NCBI RefSeq assembly: GCF_004342985.1 | Contig: NZ_SMBO01000001.1 | Location: forward strand, 496,001-560,000 | Direction: 5' to 3' | Source: Novosphingobium sp. PhB57 | GTDB taxonomy: Bacteria > Pseudomonadota > Alphaproteobacteria > Sphingomonadales > Sphingomonadaceae | Length of the DNA: 64,000 nt | Shown: one piece after another, positions 45,289 to 53,882 of the stretch | Layout of the letters: each line of letters opens with the position of its first letter | How positions within the stretch are numbered: the stretch's first letter is position 1 | Position numbers and translations under genes: made by a program | The notes under the pieces: generated by a model | Databases searched by the model: none | The model's input: the letters and a program-made list of their open reading frames with translations, nothing else | Told to the model about the DNA's origin: nothing

Positions 45289-46809
45289 TCAGGCGAGCTC
45301 GACAAGGGCGAGACCCTCGGCGGGCAGGTCCAGGACCAGTGTGCCGTCCGCATTCAGACGGTGCGTTTCCACCACCGGACGCGAGACCTGGCGCAAATGC
45401 GCGATCTGGGCGCGCGAAGGATAGCGGGGAGACCCCATGGCGCGCCAGGCCGGCATGGGCGATCCCCGTTCCCAATCGACGAACCGGACTTCGGCGGTCC
45501 TCCGTCCTTTGAGCCCGTCGAACTGCAACGTCATCCGCTTGGCACCTCCGGTGATCTTGCGTTCCGCGGTCATGCCGGGAATTCCTCCGGGCTGATCCAC
45601 TTCGGCCAGATTCCACAGGAGCACGGAAGTCCGCCCGGTCCTGTCGCGCGATGCCAAAGCAGGCCCTTGTGCGGCGAGGCGCTGCGTCCCCAGGCGATGG
45701 AGCAGCCGGTAGGTATTGAACGAGGGCTTGGCGATGCCGTCGATCATCATGCTCCAGCCCATCGAGCCTTCCTTCAGCATGTAGTCGTCGACGCCGAGTT
45801 CCTCGTACATGCCGCTCAGCGTCCATTGTGACATGCCGGCGCAATGCGCCATGCCATTGGCGATCACGTGGGCAATCATGGCAGGGCTGTCCGACGACCA
45901 TTCGGACAGCCACATCGGCTTGCCGGCGAAGGGACCGGCATCGATCGTGCGGCGGGCGTTGGCAAGGGCTTCGGGAATGACGTCATTGACGCTGCGGCGC
46001 GGACCGCCCTTTCCGAAGACGTCGTCCTGATCGTCGCCGGCATAGGCATGCGTGGCGAAGAAATCGACGGGGGCATTGTTCGCTGCGCACCATTGCGCGA
46101 AATCCCCGATCCACGCTGTCTTCGAGGTTGCCGGCCCGCCGACCTGGATACGCGGATCGACCGATTTGATCGCAGTCGCCACAGCCTTGTACATTTCGAA
46201 ATAGCGCTGCTTGTCACCGGTCCAGAAGAAGGAGAGGTTGGGCTCGTTCCACACCTCGAACGGCCAGCTGCGCACGGTTTCCAGCCCGTAGCGCTCTATC
46301 ATGGCGGTTGTGAATGATGTGATGAAACCGGCGAACTCGGCGTCCGAAGTGGGCGGCGTGATGTTGCCGCCGTAAAAGCCGAACTGGGTTTTCCCTGAGG
46401 CGAGCTTGCCCGGCATGAAGCTGAGTTCGACAAAGGGAGATACACCCAAGTCGAGTAGACCGTCGTAAACGCGGTGGACGTTGAGCCAGTTCAGCCCGCC
46501 GTTCCTTCGCATCTCAAGAATGCTCTTTCCGAACACGCCGAGTTCGTCGTTGAAGATGCCGTGGAACCGGGCGCGCTTGAAACCGGCCTCTGCCAGCCCG
46601 AGGCGCATGTCCTGGCGCCATTCTTCGCGCATCGTGATCGCGGCGCGGTCCGAACCTACGCACTCTTCCCATACGTGAGGCAGGGGGCCGGCAATTGCGC
46701 GGGTATCGACCCGGACCGTTTCGCCCGGAATATCGGCAGCTCTCGCTCCGCTTGCCGAAAGCGCGGCCGCTGCCGCGCTCGATGCCAGAAACGTGCGTCG
46801 ATCAAACAT
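45289..46809 (-). CDS. GH39 family glycosidase (beta-xylosidase-like), exported
   Basis: 506 aa. N-terminal twin-arginine-like signal (MFDRRTFLASSAAAAALSAS, cleaved near ARA-AD). A TIM barrel follows with the acid/base Glu in WPFEVWNEPNLSFFW and the nucleophile Glu in MWLSEWSSD, as in GH39 beta-xylosidases; a C-terminal beta-sandwich ends LVLDLPAEGLALVEL. ATG 46809 has GGAGAG upstream. Third gene of the GH106-GH2-GH39 operon (36-bp gap). Releases xylose or a related sugar from the outside of the glycan by family; some relatives are alpha-L-iduronidases. Confidence 0.88.
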   Translation of the reverse strand: MFDRRTFLASSAAAAALSASGARAADIPGETVRVDTRAIAGPLPHVWEECVGSDRAAITMREEWRQDMRLGLAEAGFKRARFHGIFNDELGVFGKSILEMRRNGGLNWLNVHRVYDGLLDLGVSPFVELSFMPGKLASGKTQFGFYGGNITPPTSDAEFAGFITSFTTAMIERYGLETVRSWPFEVWNEPNLSFFWTGDKQRYFEMYKAVATAIKSVDPRIQVGGPATSKTAWIGDFAQWCAANNAPVDFFATHAYAGDDQDDVFGKGGPRRSVNDVIPEALANARRTIDAGPFAGKPMWLSEWSSDSPAMIAHVIANGMAHCAGMSQWTLSGMYEELGVDDYMLKEGSMGWSMMIDGIAKPSFNTYRLLHRLGTQRLAAQGPALASRDRTGRTSVLLWNLAEVDQPGGIPGMTAERKITGGAKRMTLQFDGLKGRRTAEVRFVDWERGSPMPAWRAMGSPRYPSRAQIAHLRQVSRPVVETHRLNADGTLVLDLPAEGLALVELA

Positions 46810-46845
46810 GTCTCTCTCCATGGAAATTGTGGCGGCGTCCGGCGC

Positions 46846-49572
46846 TCACCGCGTGATCTCGATCCCGGCCAGGGCCGCGTTGCCCGAGACGCTCGAAAAA
46901 TCGAGGATCAGGCGGCCGTGGAGGACGGTCACAGGAAAGGTGCGAACCAGTTCCTTGAGAGGCGCTCCGGCCTCCTTCAGGAGATTGAGCCCTTCGATGA
47001 CCGGTTGGCCATTGGCTTTCACGGCAAGAGACTGATCGGGCGAGGAGGTCTTGCGCGGTTCGAACAAGTGCAGGGTCACTGTCCACTGGCCGTTGGGCAG
47101 CGGGATGTCGTAGGAAAAGGCGGCGCCATCGCGCCAGTAGTCGAACAGCGCGGGATCGGCAGCGTCCACCTGACGGATGGGGGCCATCGAGCGTCCGCCA
47201 AAGCCGACAAGGTTAAGCACGACGGGCTTGCCGCCCGTCACGAAAGTGTCGGAGCCGAATTGCCGCGTGCCAAGATCGAGCCCGGCAAGGCTGCCGGAAT
47301 TGATGCGCAGGCCGTTGCGCTCGACGTCCGGTCCGTTCCAACGGGCGGTATCGCGCAGCGTCTTGCCGCCTTCCGTGGCCGTCACCACCGCCGTATTGGC
47401 GCCGGGCCGAAGGGAGACGTTCTTCCATTCGCATACGAATTCGGCGCAAGGCGCCGTGCCGATCGGTTTGCCATCGATCGCCAGCGTCGCGGATGAGGCG
47501 GTCGAATAGGCTTTCACGTCCATGACGGGATAGGCGCGGTCGACATACCGCTTCCCCGCGAGATGCAGGGCAGGGGTATCGCTCCATGCGACCTTGTAAA
47601 ACCAGAACGCGTCCTTGCGCTCCTTGCGGTCCGCGGTGACCAGCCCCTTGTCGTTGAGGTCTACGGCATCGCCTTCGTCACGCAGGTCGCTGGAGAAGTC
47701 GAACATGGCCCAGACCCAGCTGGCAAAGACGAAATCGCGCCTGGCGATGCTGGGCCAGGTCTGCTCGTGAACCCAGGCCTGATATTCCTCGGGATGGGGG
47801 CGCCCGACGAAATTGACGAAGCCGTTCCGCACATTGTCACTGTGCTGGCTGATCGCGCCGCCCGCGCCATATTCGCTCAGCGACAAGGGCAGGGCAGGGT
47901 GATCCCGGTGGAACTTGTCGAGCGTGTCGCCAAGATCGGTCCGCGCCTGCAGCGGGTTGGGATAATACCAGCCGTAATAGCGGTTGTAGCCGATGAGGTC
48001 GGCCGTCCCTGCAAGTTTTTCGCCTGCGGTCTGGACCAGCGTCAGCCCTTCGCAGCAGTCCGCAAATGTCGTCGGGCGGTGCGGGTCTTCCTCCTTGGCG
48101 ATCGCATTGAGGTGCTGGAGCAACGCCAATGGCTTGGGCGGGCTGCCTTTGACGCCGAAGCCCTTGGCCGAATCCACTTCGTTGCCGACAGACCACATCA
48201 GGATCGAGGGATGGTTGTAGTTCTGACGAATCTGCTCGCGCAGTTGCTGTTCGGCATTGGTCCAGAGCGCTTCCGAACCCTGCCCGCCCGAGACGCTGGG
48301 CGTGGTGACGTATGGCAGCTCCGCCCACACGACCATTCCCGCCTTGTCCGCCAGATCGGACCACGCATCGGCGTGCTGGTAGTGGGCCTGGCGAATGGTG
48401 TTCGCGCCAAGCTCCTCGATCAGGGCCATGTCTTCGGCATGCTGTTCGGGTGTGAGTGCCCAGCCTGAGCCCAGCGCGTCCTGATGACGTGAGACGCCGT
48501 GCAGTTTCACATGCCGCTCGTTCAGGAAGAAGCCGGCATCGGCATCGAAGCGGAATGTGCGCAGGCCCAACGGCTGGGACACCCGGTCGAGCCGGGCCTT
48601 TCCGTCCGAAAGCGTGGAGGTGACCGAGTAGAGGTAGGGATCGGCCCTGCCGTTCCAGCGATGGGGCCGGGCGATGTTCACATTCGCGCGCTGCTCGCTG
48701 GCTCCGGGCGCCAAGGTCACTGGCTGAACTGAGCGGGCGACGATCTTGCCGCGCGCATCGCGGATCTCGGTCGCGAGCGTCAGGTTACGCGGGGCCGCGC
48801 CTGCATTGCGCAGCTTCGTGCGGATTTCGACGGTCGCACTTTCCGGGGTGATCTTCGCGGCGTATGCGTAAACGCCTGGCCCGCCGAAATCGAGCGGATC
48901 GATCGAGGCCGCTGGAAGCTGGAGCAGCGAAACCTCGCGGTAGATGCCGCCATGCACGAAGAAATCGCCGGACAGGGGGATCACTTCGGATGTCGAACTG
49001 CCGGGTTCTACCTTGCTGTTATCGGCACTCACAACCACGAGGTTACGCTGCCCCGGCTTCCAGGCCTCGGTGACGTCGAGGCGGAAGCGGGCGAATGCGC
49101 CCTTGTGTGTGCCGACATGCCGGCCGTTCACCCAGACCTCGGCCAGCTTGCCGACCGCGGCAAAGTCCAGATATTGGCGTTCGCCCGATTTCGCCGGCGG
49201 GGCGTCGACCCAGAGGCGGTACCAGCCCACGCCTTGCCGGTTGTCGGTTTCGGTGCCGCGCGTCAGCGCATAGGCGCCGATGTGGTTCCAGCTATGCGGG
49301 ACCGAGACCTGCTCCCAGCCGCGATCGTCGAAGCGGGCATCGGTGACGGAACCAGGCGCGTCCCCGAAATGAAACCGCCAGCCCTGGGACAATGCGATCG
49401 CCGGCCTAGCGTCACCCGTTTGTGCGTCACCCGCTTGTGCGTCACCCGCTTGTGCGTCATCCGATTGGGCACTGGCGCGATCGGGCGCCGCGAAAGCAGG
49501 CGCGGCGAATGCGGTGGCTGTTATGGCCGCACCCAGCATCATCGTCGTCAGCATTCGTTCGATTTTGCCCAC
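46846..49572 (-). CDS. GH2 family beta-galactosidase-like glycosidase, exported
   Basis: 908 aa. GTG 49572 is preceded by GGAG and gives a signal peptide (MLTTMMLGAAITATAFAAPAFA). A repetitive DAQAG linker follows. Then the GH2 sandwich (WRFHFGDAPG ... VPHSWNH), TIM barrel with the acid/base Glu in MWSVGNEVDS and the nucleophile Glu in LSEYGAGG, and C-terminal domains including a malectin-like end (PVVLNLVGFGGRS ... DFSSVSGNAAL). ATG 49941, in frame, overlaps the GH106 gene and is unlikely. Removes beta-galactose or beta-glucuronide-type sugars. Confidence 0.88.
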   Translation of the reverse strand: MGKIERMLTTMMLGAAITATAFAAPAFAAPDRASAQSDDAQAGDAQAGDAQTGDARPAIALSQGWRFHFGDAPGSVTDARFDDRGWEQVSVPHSWNHIGAYALTRGTETDNRQGVGWYRLWVDAPPAKSGERQYLDFAAVGKLAEVWVNGRHVGTHKGAFARFRLDVTEAWKPGQRNLVVVSADNSKVEPGSSTSEVIPLSGDFFVHGGIYREVSLLQLPAASIDPLDFGGPGVYAYAAKITPESATVEIRTKLRNAGAAPRNLTLATEIRDARGKIVARSVQPVTLAPGASEQRANVNIARPHRWNGRADPYLYSVTSTLSDGKARLDRVSQPLGLRTFRFDADAGFFLNERHVKLHGVSRHQDALGSGWALTPEQHAEDMALIEELGANTIRQAHYQHADAWSDLADKAGMVVWAELPYVTTPSVSGGQGSEALWTNAEQQLREQIRQNYNHPSILMWSVGNEVDSAKGFGVKGSPPKPLALLQHLNAIAKEEDPHRPTTFADCCEGLTLVQTAGEKLAGTADLIGYNRYYGWYYPNPLQARTDLGDTLDKFHRDHPALPLSLSEYGAGGAISQHSDNVRNGFVNFVGRPHPEEYQAWVHEQTWPSIARRDFVFASWVWAMFDFSSDLRDEGDAVDLNDKGLVTADRKERKDAFWFYKVAWSDTPALHLAGKRYVDRAYPVMDVKAYSTASSATLAIDGKPIGTAPCAEFVCEWKNVSLRPGANTAVVTATEGGKTLRDTARWNGPDVERNGLRINSGSLAGLDLGTRQFGSDTFVTGGKPVVLNLVGFGGRSMAPIRQVDAADPALFDYWRDGAAFSYDIPLPNGQWTVTLHLFEPRKTSSPDQSLAVKANGQPVIEGLNLLKEAGAPLKELVRTFPVTVLHGRLILDFSSVSGNAALAGIEITR
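49409..49468 (-). repeat. 15-bp tandem repeat in the GH2 gene
   Basis: Four 15-bp units (two identical, two diverged), encoding a repeated DAQAG linker just after the signal peptide. In-frame, so it only changes linker length. Confidence 0.9.
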
Positions 49573-49616
49573 TCGCCGCTCTCCTGCTTGTTTCGGCCGA
49601 TTTTGTTCTTCGAGAT

Positions 49617-52600
49617 TCACCGTTGCAGCAGCAACTGCACCGGACCGAGCAGCCCCGACGGACGCAGGGGAGCGTCCTTCCGGTATGTCGGAGTTGCGGT
49701 CCAGGTCACCTTCGTCACGCCGGCCTCTCCACTCCCAGGCTGAGCGTCGCCGATGAGGCGATTGACCCAAAGGTTGGCAACGCGGATTGAGAGCCGGTTC
49801 TTGCCGGCATGCATCTGCGCGCCGATGTCGATGCGATAAGGCTTGTGCCAGGCATAGCCGGCGAATTGGCCGTTCACTTTTACCTCTGCGATCTCGCGCG
49901 CCTCGCCGAGGTCGAGCAGTAGTGGCTTGCCTTTCTTCCATCCGCGCGGGGCCACGAATTCCTTCGTGTATGTCGCGATCCCCGAGAAGTAGCGGATCGA
50001 CGCCTGCGTGTTCTCATTGAGCGGGGACAGTTCGGCAAGCCGGGTCTCAGGCGCCGCGCCGCGATCCTGTTCGAATGCCACGCTCCAGGGACCTGCAAGG
50101 AGTGCGGCTTTCGTGAGTTCGACGGGCGCGACCTTGCGGCTGGTCTCGGTGGTGTCCTTGCGGAAAACCACATGCACGGATTCGTCCGAAGCGAGGGACA
50201 GGGGAATGGCTGTCACCCCGCCTTGAACCGTAAAGCTGACCGGTTCCGGCTTGCCCGTGTCGGCATGCCACAGTTCCGGTACCTTCCCGGTGACCCGGAA
50301 GCGCGCGGTGATCGTTTCGGTGCGATCCTTCTGGTTGGCGACGAAATAGATATCGCCTCCGGGCAGCCGGCGATGGACGAAGGGGAGCGCTGCGCCCTGC
50401 GTTCCGCCGTCGAACGCGAAATCCGGCGCGATGCCGGCTTGGGACAAGGCTCCGCCAAGGTCGGCCGCGGCGATCACCCGGCCTCGCCCGATTTCGGTAA
50501 CAGGGGATCCCGGCCAGAGTTTTTCGAGCAGCGCCTGGTAGCGCGCAGGGTCTGCGGTGAGGCCCGGATCGCTTGTTGGGCGCGGGCCGATCACCGTCGC
50601 GCCGGCCTCCACCAGTTCGGCAATCCGGACGAGAACGGCAAGGCTCATCCTGCTGGCAGAACCTCCCAGGTAGAGCACGCGGTACCGGGCGCCTCCCGTG
50701 CTCACCAGATCGCCGCCGTCGTTGGAGAGTGCGCCGAGAAGTGCATCGGCGTTCACGAAATCGAATGCGTTGCCGGCAGGAACCTCGGCGACCGGCTTGT
50801 CCCCGAACAGGGACGTCAGCGGGGCCTCTTCGCCGTAGAAATAGGCGATGTCTGCGACATTGGTACCTTGCTGAAGCAAGTGGGAATTGCGCGCGATATA
50901 GTCCATCCATGGCCGCGCGAGTTCGGCCCAGGCCTCGTTGCGGTTGAAGTCCTGTCCGAAAATGGAGAGGCGCAGGCCAGGTTTTTTGCCCTCCACCGGA
51001 ACATGGACCGAGGTGTGGATGATGGGGCGATTGATGCCGGTCGCGAATTCGAGATCGATCATCCGCTTGAGGTCGCCTGGGGCATAAGCCCAGGGCGAAA
51101 GCATGGATGTCAGCGATTCCGCGGCGACGTATTTGCGGCCATAGACATGCGCGACCGAGGCCGCGCCCTTCATGTCGGCAAGATAGCTCGGCTTGGGGCC
51201 GCGGTCGCGCTGGAACGACCACATCGCGGACATCGGCACGTCGGCCCATCTGCGCATCGCCATGTCATCACCGAGCAGAGGGCGATGATCTTCCAGCGCT
51301 TCGCCGTAGACGATCAGTTCATGGTCATGCGCTGCCTTGGCTATGGTCCCATAATGCTCGCTGGCAAGAAGGTCGGCCAGGGTTCGCCGAAAATCGTAGA
51401 GGAAGCGTTCGCTCTCCTGGCGCGATCCCACGATCGTCCCGGCGAGTGCGGGCATCCACGGGACGGGATCATACCCGCGCAGCCGCTTGAACTGGGCGAT
51501 CATCTGCGGCGTCCAGTTCGCGGCGCCAACCTCGATGCTGTCGTTGAGGATTGCCCGGATACCTCTGCGCCCCATCAGATCGGGACCGACCGTCTGGCGG
51601 TAAGTCGCGAAATAGTGATCCATGTAGCGCCGGACTGCCTCGGCATCGTACTTGTCCACTTCAAGGCCGGTCGCCTCGAACGGAGCCGGATGGTTCATCG
51701 TGCCGACAAGCGAGTAACCGAAGCGAATGATGCGCCATCGCCCCGTGGGCGGCGTCCATTCCAGCGTGCCGTCTGGTCTCAGGCGATCGGTCAGGTCGAG
51801 GATCCTGCCGGGAGGCACGCCGGCGGAATCGGCGAGGCCTGCGTCGAGTGGGTAATAATCGGGAACGATGTCGAAACCTGCCTTGGCTTCGACGCGATTG
51901 ACCCGCTCCTGGCCGGACAGTTCGATCTCGGTGATGCGGATCGACGTGCTCGGCTTTCCGCCTGAAAACCCGGCAGCCAGCGCTGACAGATCGACACCGG
52001 CAGGCGGCGGGGCGATGTCGGGAAGGCTGCTGACTTCCTGAAAGGAGACGCGGAAGTTCCGGGCAGTCACGGGCGCGAATGCCAGCGTGGTGGGGACACG
52101 GGCCAGCGGCACTTCGGTCACGGTGGTCCATTTCCCCGCCGAGACTTCCGCTTCGAGGCTTGCCTTGAGGTTGGCGCCGATGAACTTGCCCGATCCTCCG
52201 GGCACGAACAGGGTCATGGCGCGGATTGTCCGGGCAGTCGGATAGCGAACGGCGAGGAGCGTTGGCCCCTTCGCTGCTTTCGCAAGGTCGATCCCGGTCT
52301 CGAAATCGCCGTCCGTCAATGTTTTCGCGTCGACAGGCTTCCCTGAACTATCGGCAAATGCCGGAAGGGCTGAGCCCGTGCTTGCCAGTGCCGGCACCGC
52401 GAGCACCCTGACGTCGCGGTAGAATGGCGCCGGGACATCGGGCGCTTTCTCGTTGATCGTCGAGTTCGTTCCCGATGCTGCGGCTATTGATTGATACGGT
52501 CCGGTCACGGTGGGCGGGGCGGGGAGCGCAAGAGTGACGCGCTTTCCGCCGCCCGTTCCGCCGCCAAGTGTAACCTCGCTCCAGACCAGCTTTTTCATGC

Positions 52601-53051
52601 CGTCGGCGGGGGAAACCCAAGGTCCGCCGGTTTCCGACCAGCCCGGCGAAGAGGCGATGGCCAGTTCGAGACCCAGGCGATCCGCTTCGCGGGTGGCGGC
52701 CTTGAAGGCTTTTTGCCAGGCGGGTGTCATGTAGACCAGGCGCTGATCCACGATTTGCGGACTCTGGAGATTGACGTCGAACGACTGCGCGCCGCCAATC
52801 CCCACGCGTTTCATCCAGGCAAGATCCTTGAGGAGTCCTTCCTCGGTGATGTTGCCGTTGATCCAGTGCCACCACACGCGCGGGCGGGCATCCATGGGCG
52901 GATCGGAGAAATCCGTTTCGAGTTTATCCGGTGCGCTGGGCGGGACAACTGAACCGTCTTGCGCACATGCCAAGGATGAGCACGCAGAGATCGAAAGCAG
53001 CAGCAGCTTCAGCGCTGCCGCTTCGGATCGAAATCGCGTTCTCTTCGCCAT
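49617..53051 (-). CDS. GH106-like alpha-L-rhamnosidase, exported
   Basis: 1144 aa. Signal peptide of about 30 residues with a lipobox-like ISAC, so possibly outer-membrane anchored. N-terminal PRVWWHWINGNITEEGLLKD is the GH106 opening motif, followed by GIGGAQSFDV and SSPGWSETGGPWV. Middle: NDSIEVGAANWTPQMIAQFKR and IVYGEALEDHR, where the family's acidic catalytic residues lie. A C-terminal sugar-binding sandwich follows (LDLGEAREIAEVKVNGQFAGYAW). ATG 53051 is chosen for the clean signal peptide. First gene of the glycosidase operon; operator B lies 83 bp upstream. Confidence 0.85.
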   Translation of the reverse strand: MAKRTRFRSEAAALKLLLLSISACSSLACAQDGSVVPPSAPDKLETDFSDPPMDARPRVWWHWINGNITEEGLLKDLAWMKRVGIGGAQSFDVNLQSPQIVDQRLVYMTPAWQKAFKAATREADRLGLELAIASSPGWSETGGPWVSPADGMKKLVWSEVTLGGGTGGGKRVTLALPAPPTVTGPYQSIAAASGTNSTINEKAPDVPAPFYRDVRVLAVPALASTGSALPAFADSSGKPVDAKTLTDGDFETGIDLAKAAKGPTLLAVRYPTARTIRAMTLFVPGGSGKFIGANLKASLEAEVSAGKWTTVTEVPLARVPTTLAFAPVTARNFRVSFQEVSSLPDIAPPPAGVDLSALAAGFSGGKPSTSIRITEIELSGQERVNRVEAKAGFDIVPDYYPLDAGLADSAGVPPGRILDLTDRLRPDGTLEWTPPTGRWRIIRFGYSLVGTMNHPAPFEATGLEVDKYDAEAVRRYMDHYFATYRQTVGPDLMGRRGIRAILNDSIEVGAANWTPQMIAQFKRLRGYDPVPWMPALAGTIVGSRQESERFLYDFRRTLADLLASEHYGTIAKAAHDHELIVYGEALEDHRPLLGDDMAMRRWADVPMSAMWSFQRDRGPKPSYLADMKGAASVAHVYGRKYVAAESLTSMLSPWAYAPGDLKRMIDLEFATGINRPIIHTSVHVPVEGKKPGLRLSIFGQDFNRNEAWAELARPWMDYIARNSHLLQQGTNVADIAYFYGEEAPLTSLFGDKPVAEVPAGNAFDFVNADALLGALSNDGGDLVSTGGARYRVLYLGGSASRMSLAVLVRIAELVEAGATVIGPRPTSDPGLTADPARYQALLEKLWPGSPVTEIGRGRVIAAADLGGALSQAGIAPDFAFDGGTQGAALPFVHRRLPGGDIYFVANQKDRTETITARFRVTGKVPELWHADTGKPEPVSFTVQGGVTAIPLSLASDESVHVVFRKDTTETSRKVAPVELTKAALLAGPWSVAFEQDRGAAPETRLAELSPLNENTQASIRYFSGIATYTKEFVAPRGWKKGKPLLLDLGEAREIAEVKVNGQFAGYAWHKPYRIDIGAQMHAGKNRLSIRVANLWVNRLIGDAQPGSGEAGVTKVTWTATPTYRKDAPLRPSGLLGPVQLLLQR

Positions 53052-53133
53052 AGATGTTTTCGCCTGACGTTCGCAGAAGCAGACATGCTTGCCTGAAGCG
53101 CATCTGCTCAACTCTCCCAACATCGCACTTTTG

Positions 53134-53150
53134 TGCGACAATGTGTCGCG
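53134..53150. promoter_or_regulatory. island operator B (17-bp palindrome)
   Basis: TGCGACAATGTGTCGCG, 83 bp upstream of the GH106 start. Its reverse complement aligns with the other sites including the flanks (TTATA before, CAA after). An overlapping inverted repeat TCGCACTTTTGTGCGA at 53123-53138 could be a second binding element. Confidence 0.68.
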
Positions 53151-53376
53151 TATAAATTGCGGGTGCAGACTGTCAAGCCGGTCAGACCGATGCGAAGCGC
53201 CCGTACTACCGCGTTATTTCATATGACCGGGTTTCGTTATCCAGATGTCCTGGTTGGCCCGGCGCGCGGCCGGAATAACGCTGCGGCGATCAAACTCGTG
53301 AAGCGGACCTCGAACGCGATCTCACCGCCAGCCCTGTCCCGGAATCCGGGTTGACGCTCTCCGGCTGCTGGATGTA

Positions 53377-53393
53377 TGCGCCACTGTATCGCA
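53377..53393. promoter_or_regulatory. island operator C (17-bp palindrome)
   Basis: TGCGCCACTGTATCGCA, 116 bp upstream of the ferredoxin start. A TTGACG at 53351 places a possible -10 at the left edge of the palindrome, so a bound repressor would block the promoter. The rest of 53151-53508 holds no gene I can support. Confidence 0.72.
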
Positions 53394-53508
53394 TAAAACG
53401 AAGCGCCGCTTTTGGGCGTCCACTGTCCGGTCGGGCAGCATCAAGCCGCCGACGGCGGAAGTCTCATCCAAGAGCGCACAACAAGCCAAACCTGGAGAGT
53501 GCTGAGAA

Positions 53509-53826
53509 ATGGCATCAATCACCGTCATAGGGGCATCCGGAGAGGAACGAGTTCTCCGCGCAAATCCCGGACAGACCGTCATGGAAGTCATCCGAGACGC
53601 CGGCTTCGACGAGCTGCTGGCGCTATGCGGCGGGTGTTGCTCGTGCGCGACCTGCCATGTGCACATCGAAGCCGGCCCCACCGATGCTCTTGCGGCGATG
53701 AGTGAGGACGAGAACGACCTCCTGGACTCGTCCAGCCATCGCGGCAGCCAGTCACGTCTTTCCTGTCAGCTCCCGATTACTGACGCTCTCGACGGACTTC
53801 GCGTGAAGATCGCCCCTGAAGATTGA
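53509..53826 (+). CDS. 2Fe-2S ferredoxin (adrenodoxin/putidaredoxin type)
   Basis: 105 aa electron carrier. The cluster ligands fit C-x5-C-x2-C-x36-C: Cys40, Cys46, Cys49 in [18 protein letters not shown] and Cys86 in RLSCQLPIT. Two extra Cys (43, 44) sit within the loop, which is unusual. It is followed after 56 bp by the P450 gene, its probable partner. No ferredoxin reductase gene lies in the window, so it must borrow one. Confidence 0.95.
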   Translation: MASITVIGASGEERVLRANPGQTVMEVIRDAGFDELLALCGGCCSCATCHVHIEAGPTDALAAMSEDENDLLDSSSHRGSQSRLSCQLPITDALDGLRVKIAPED

Positions 53827-53882
53827 CCAGACATACAATATTCGCCGGCGAAAAGTGCGGGCACGAAACAGGAGTGGGACAC

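Noticed and set aside
46846-49941. GH2 start at ATG 49941
   Set aside because: It would overlap the GH106 gene by over 300 bp and hide the signal peptide. GTG 49572 has a good Shine-Dalgarno and opens on a signal peptide.
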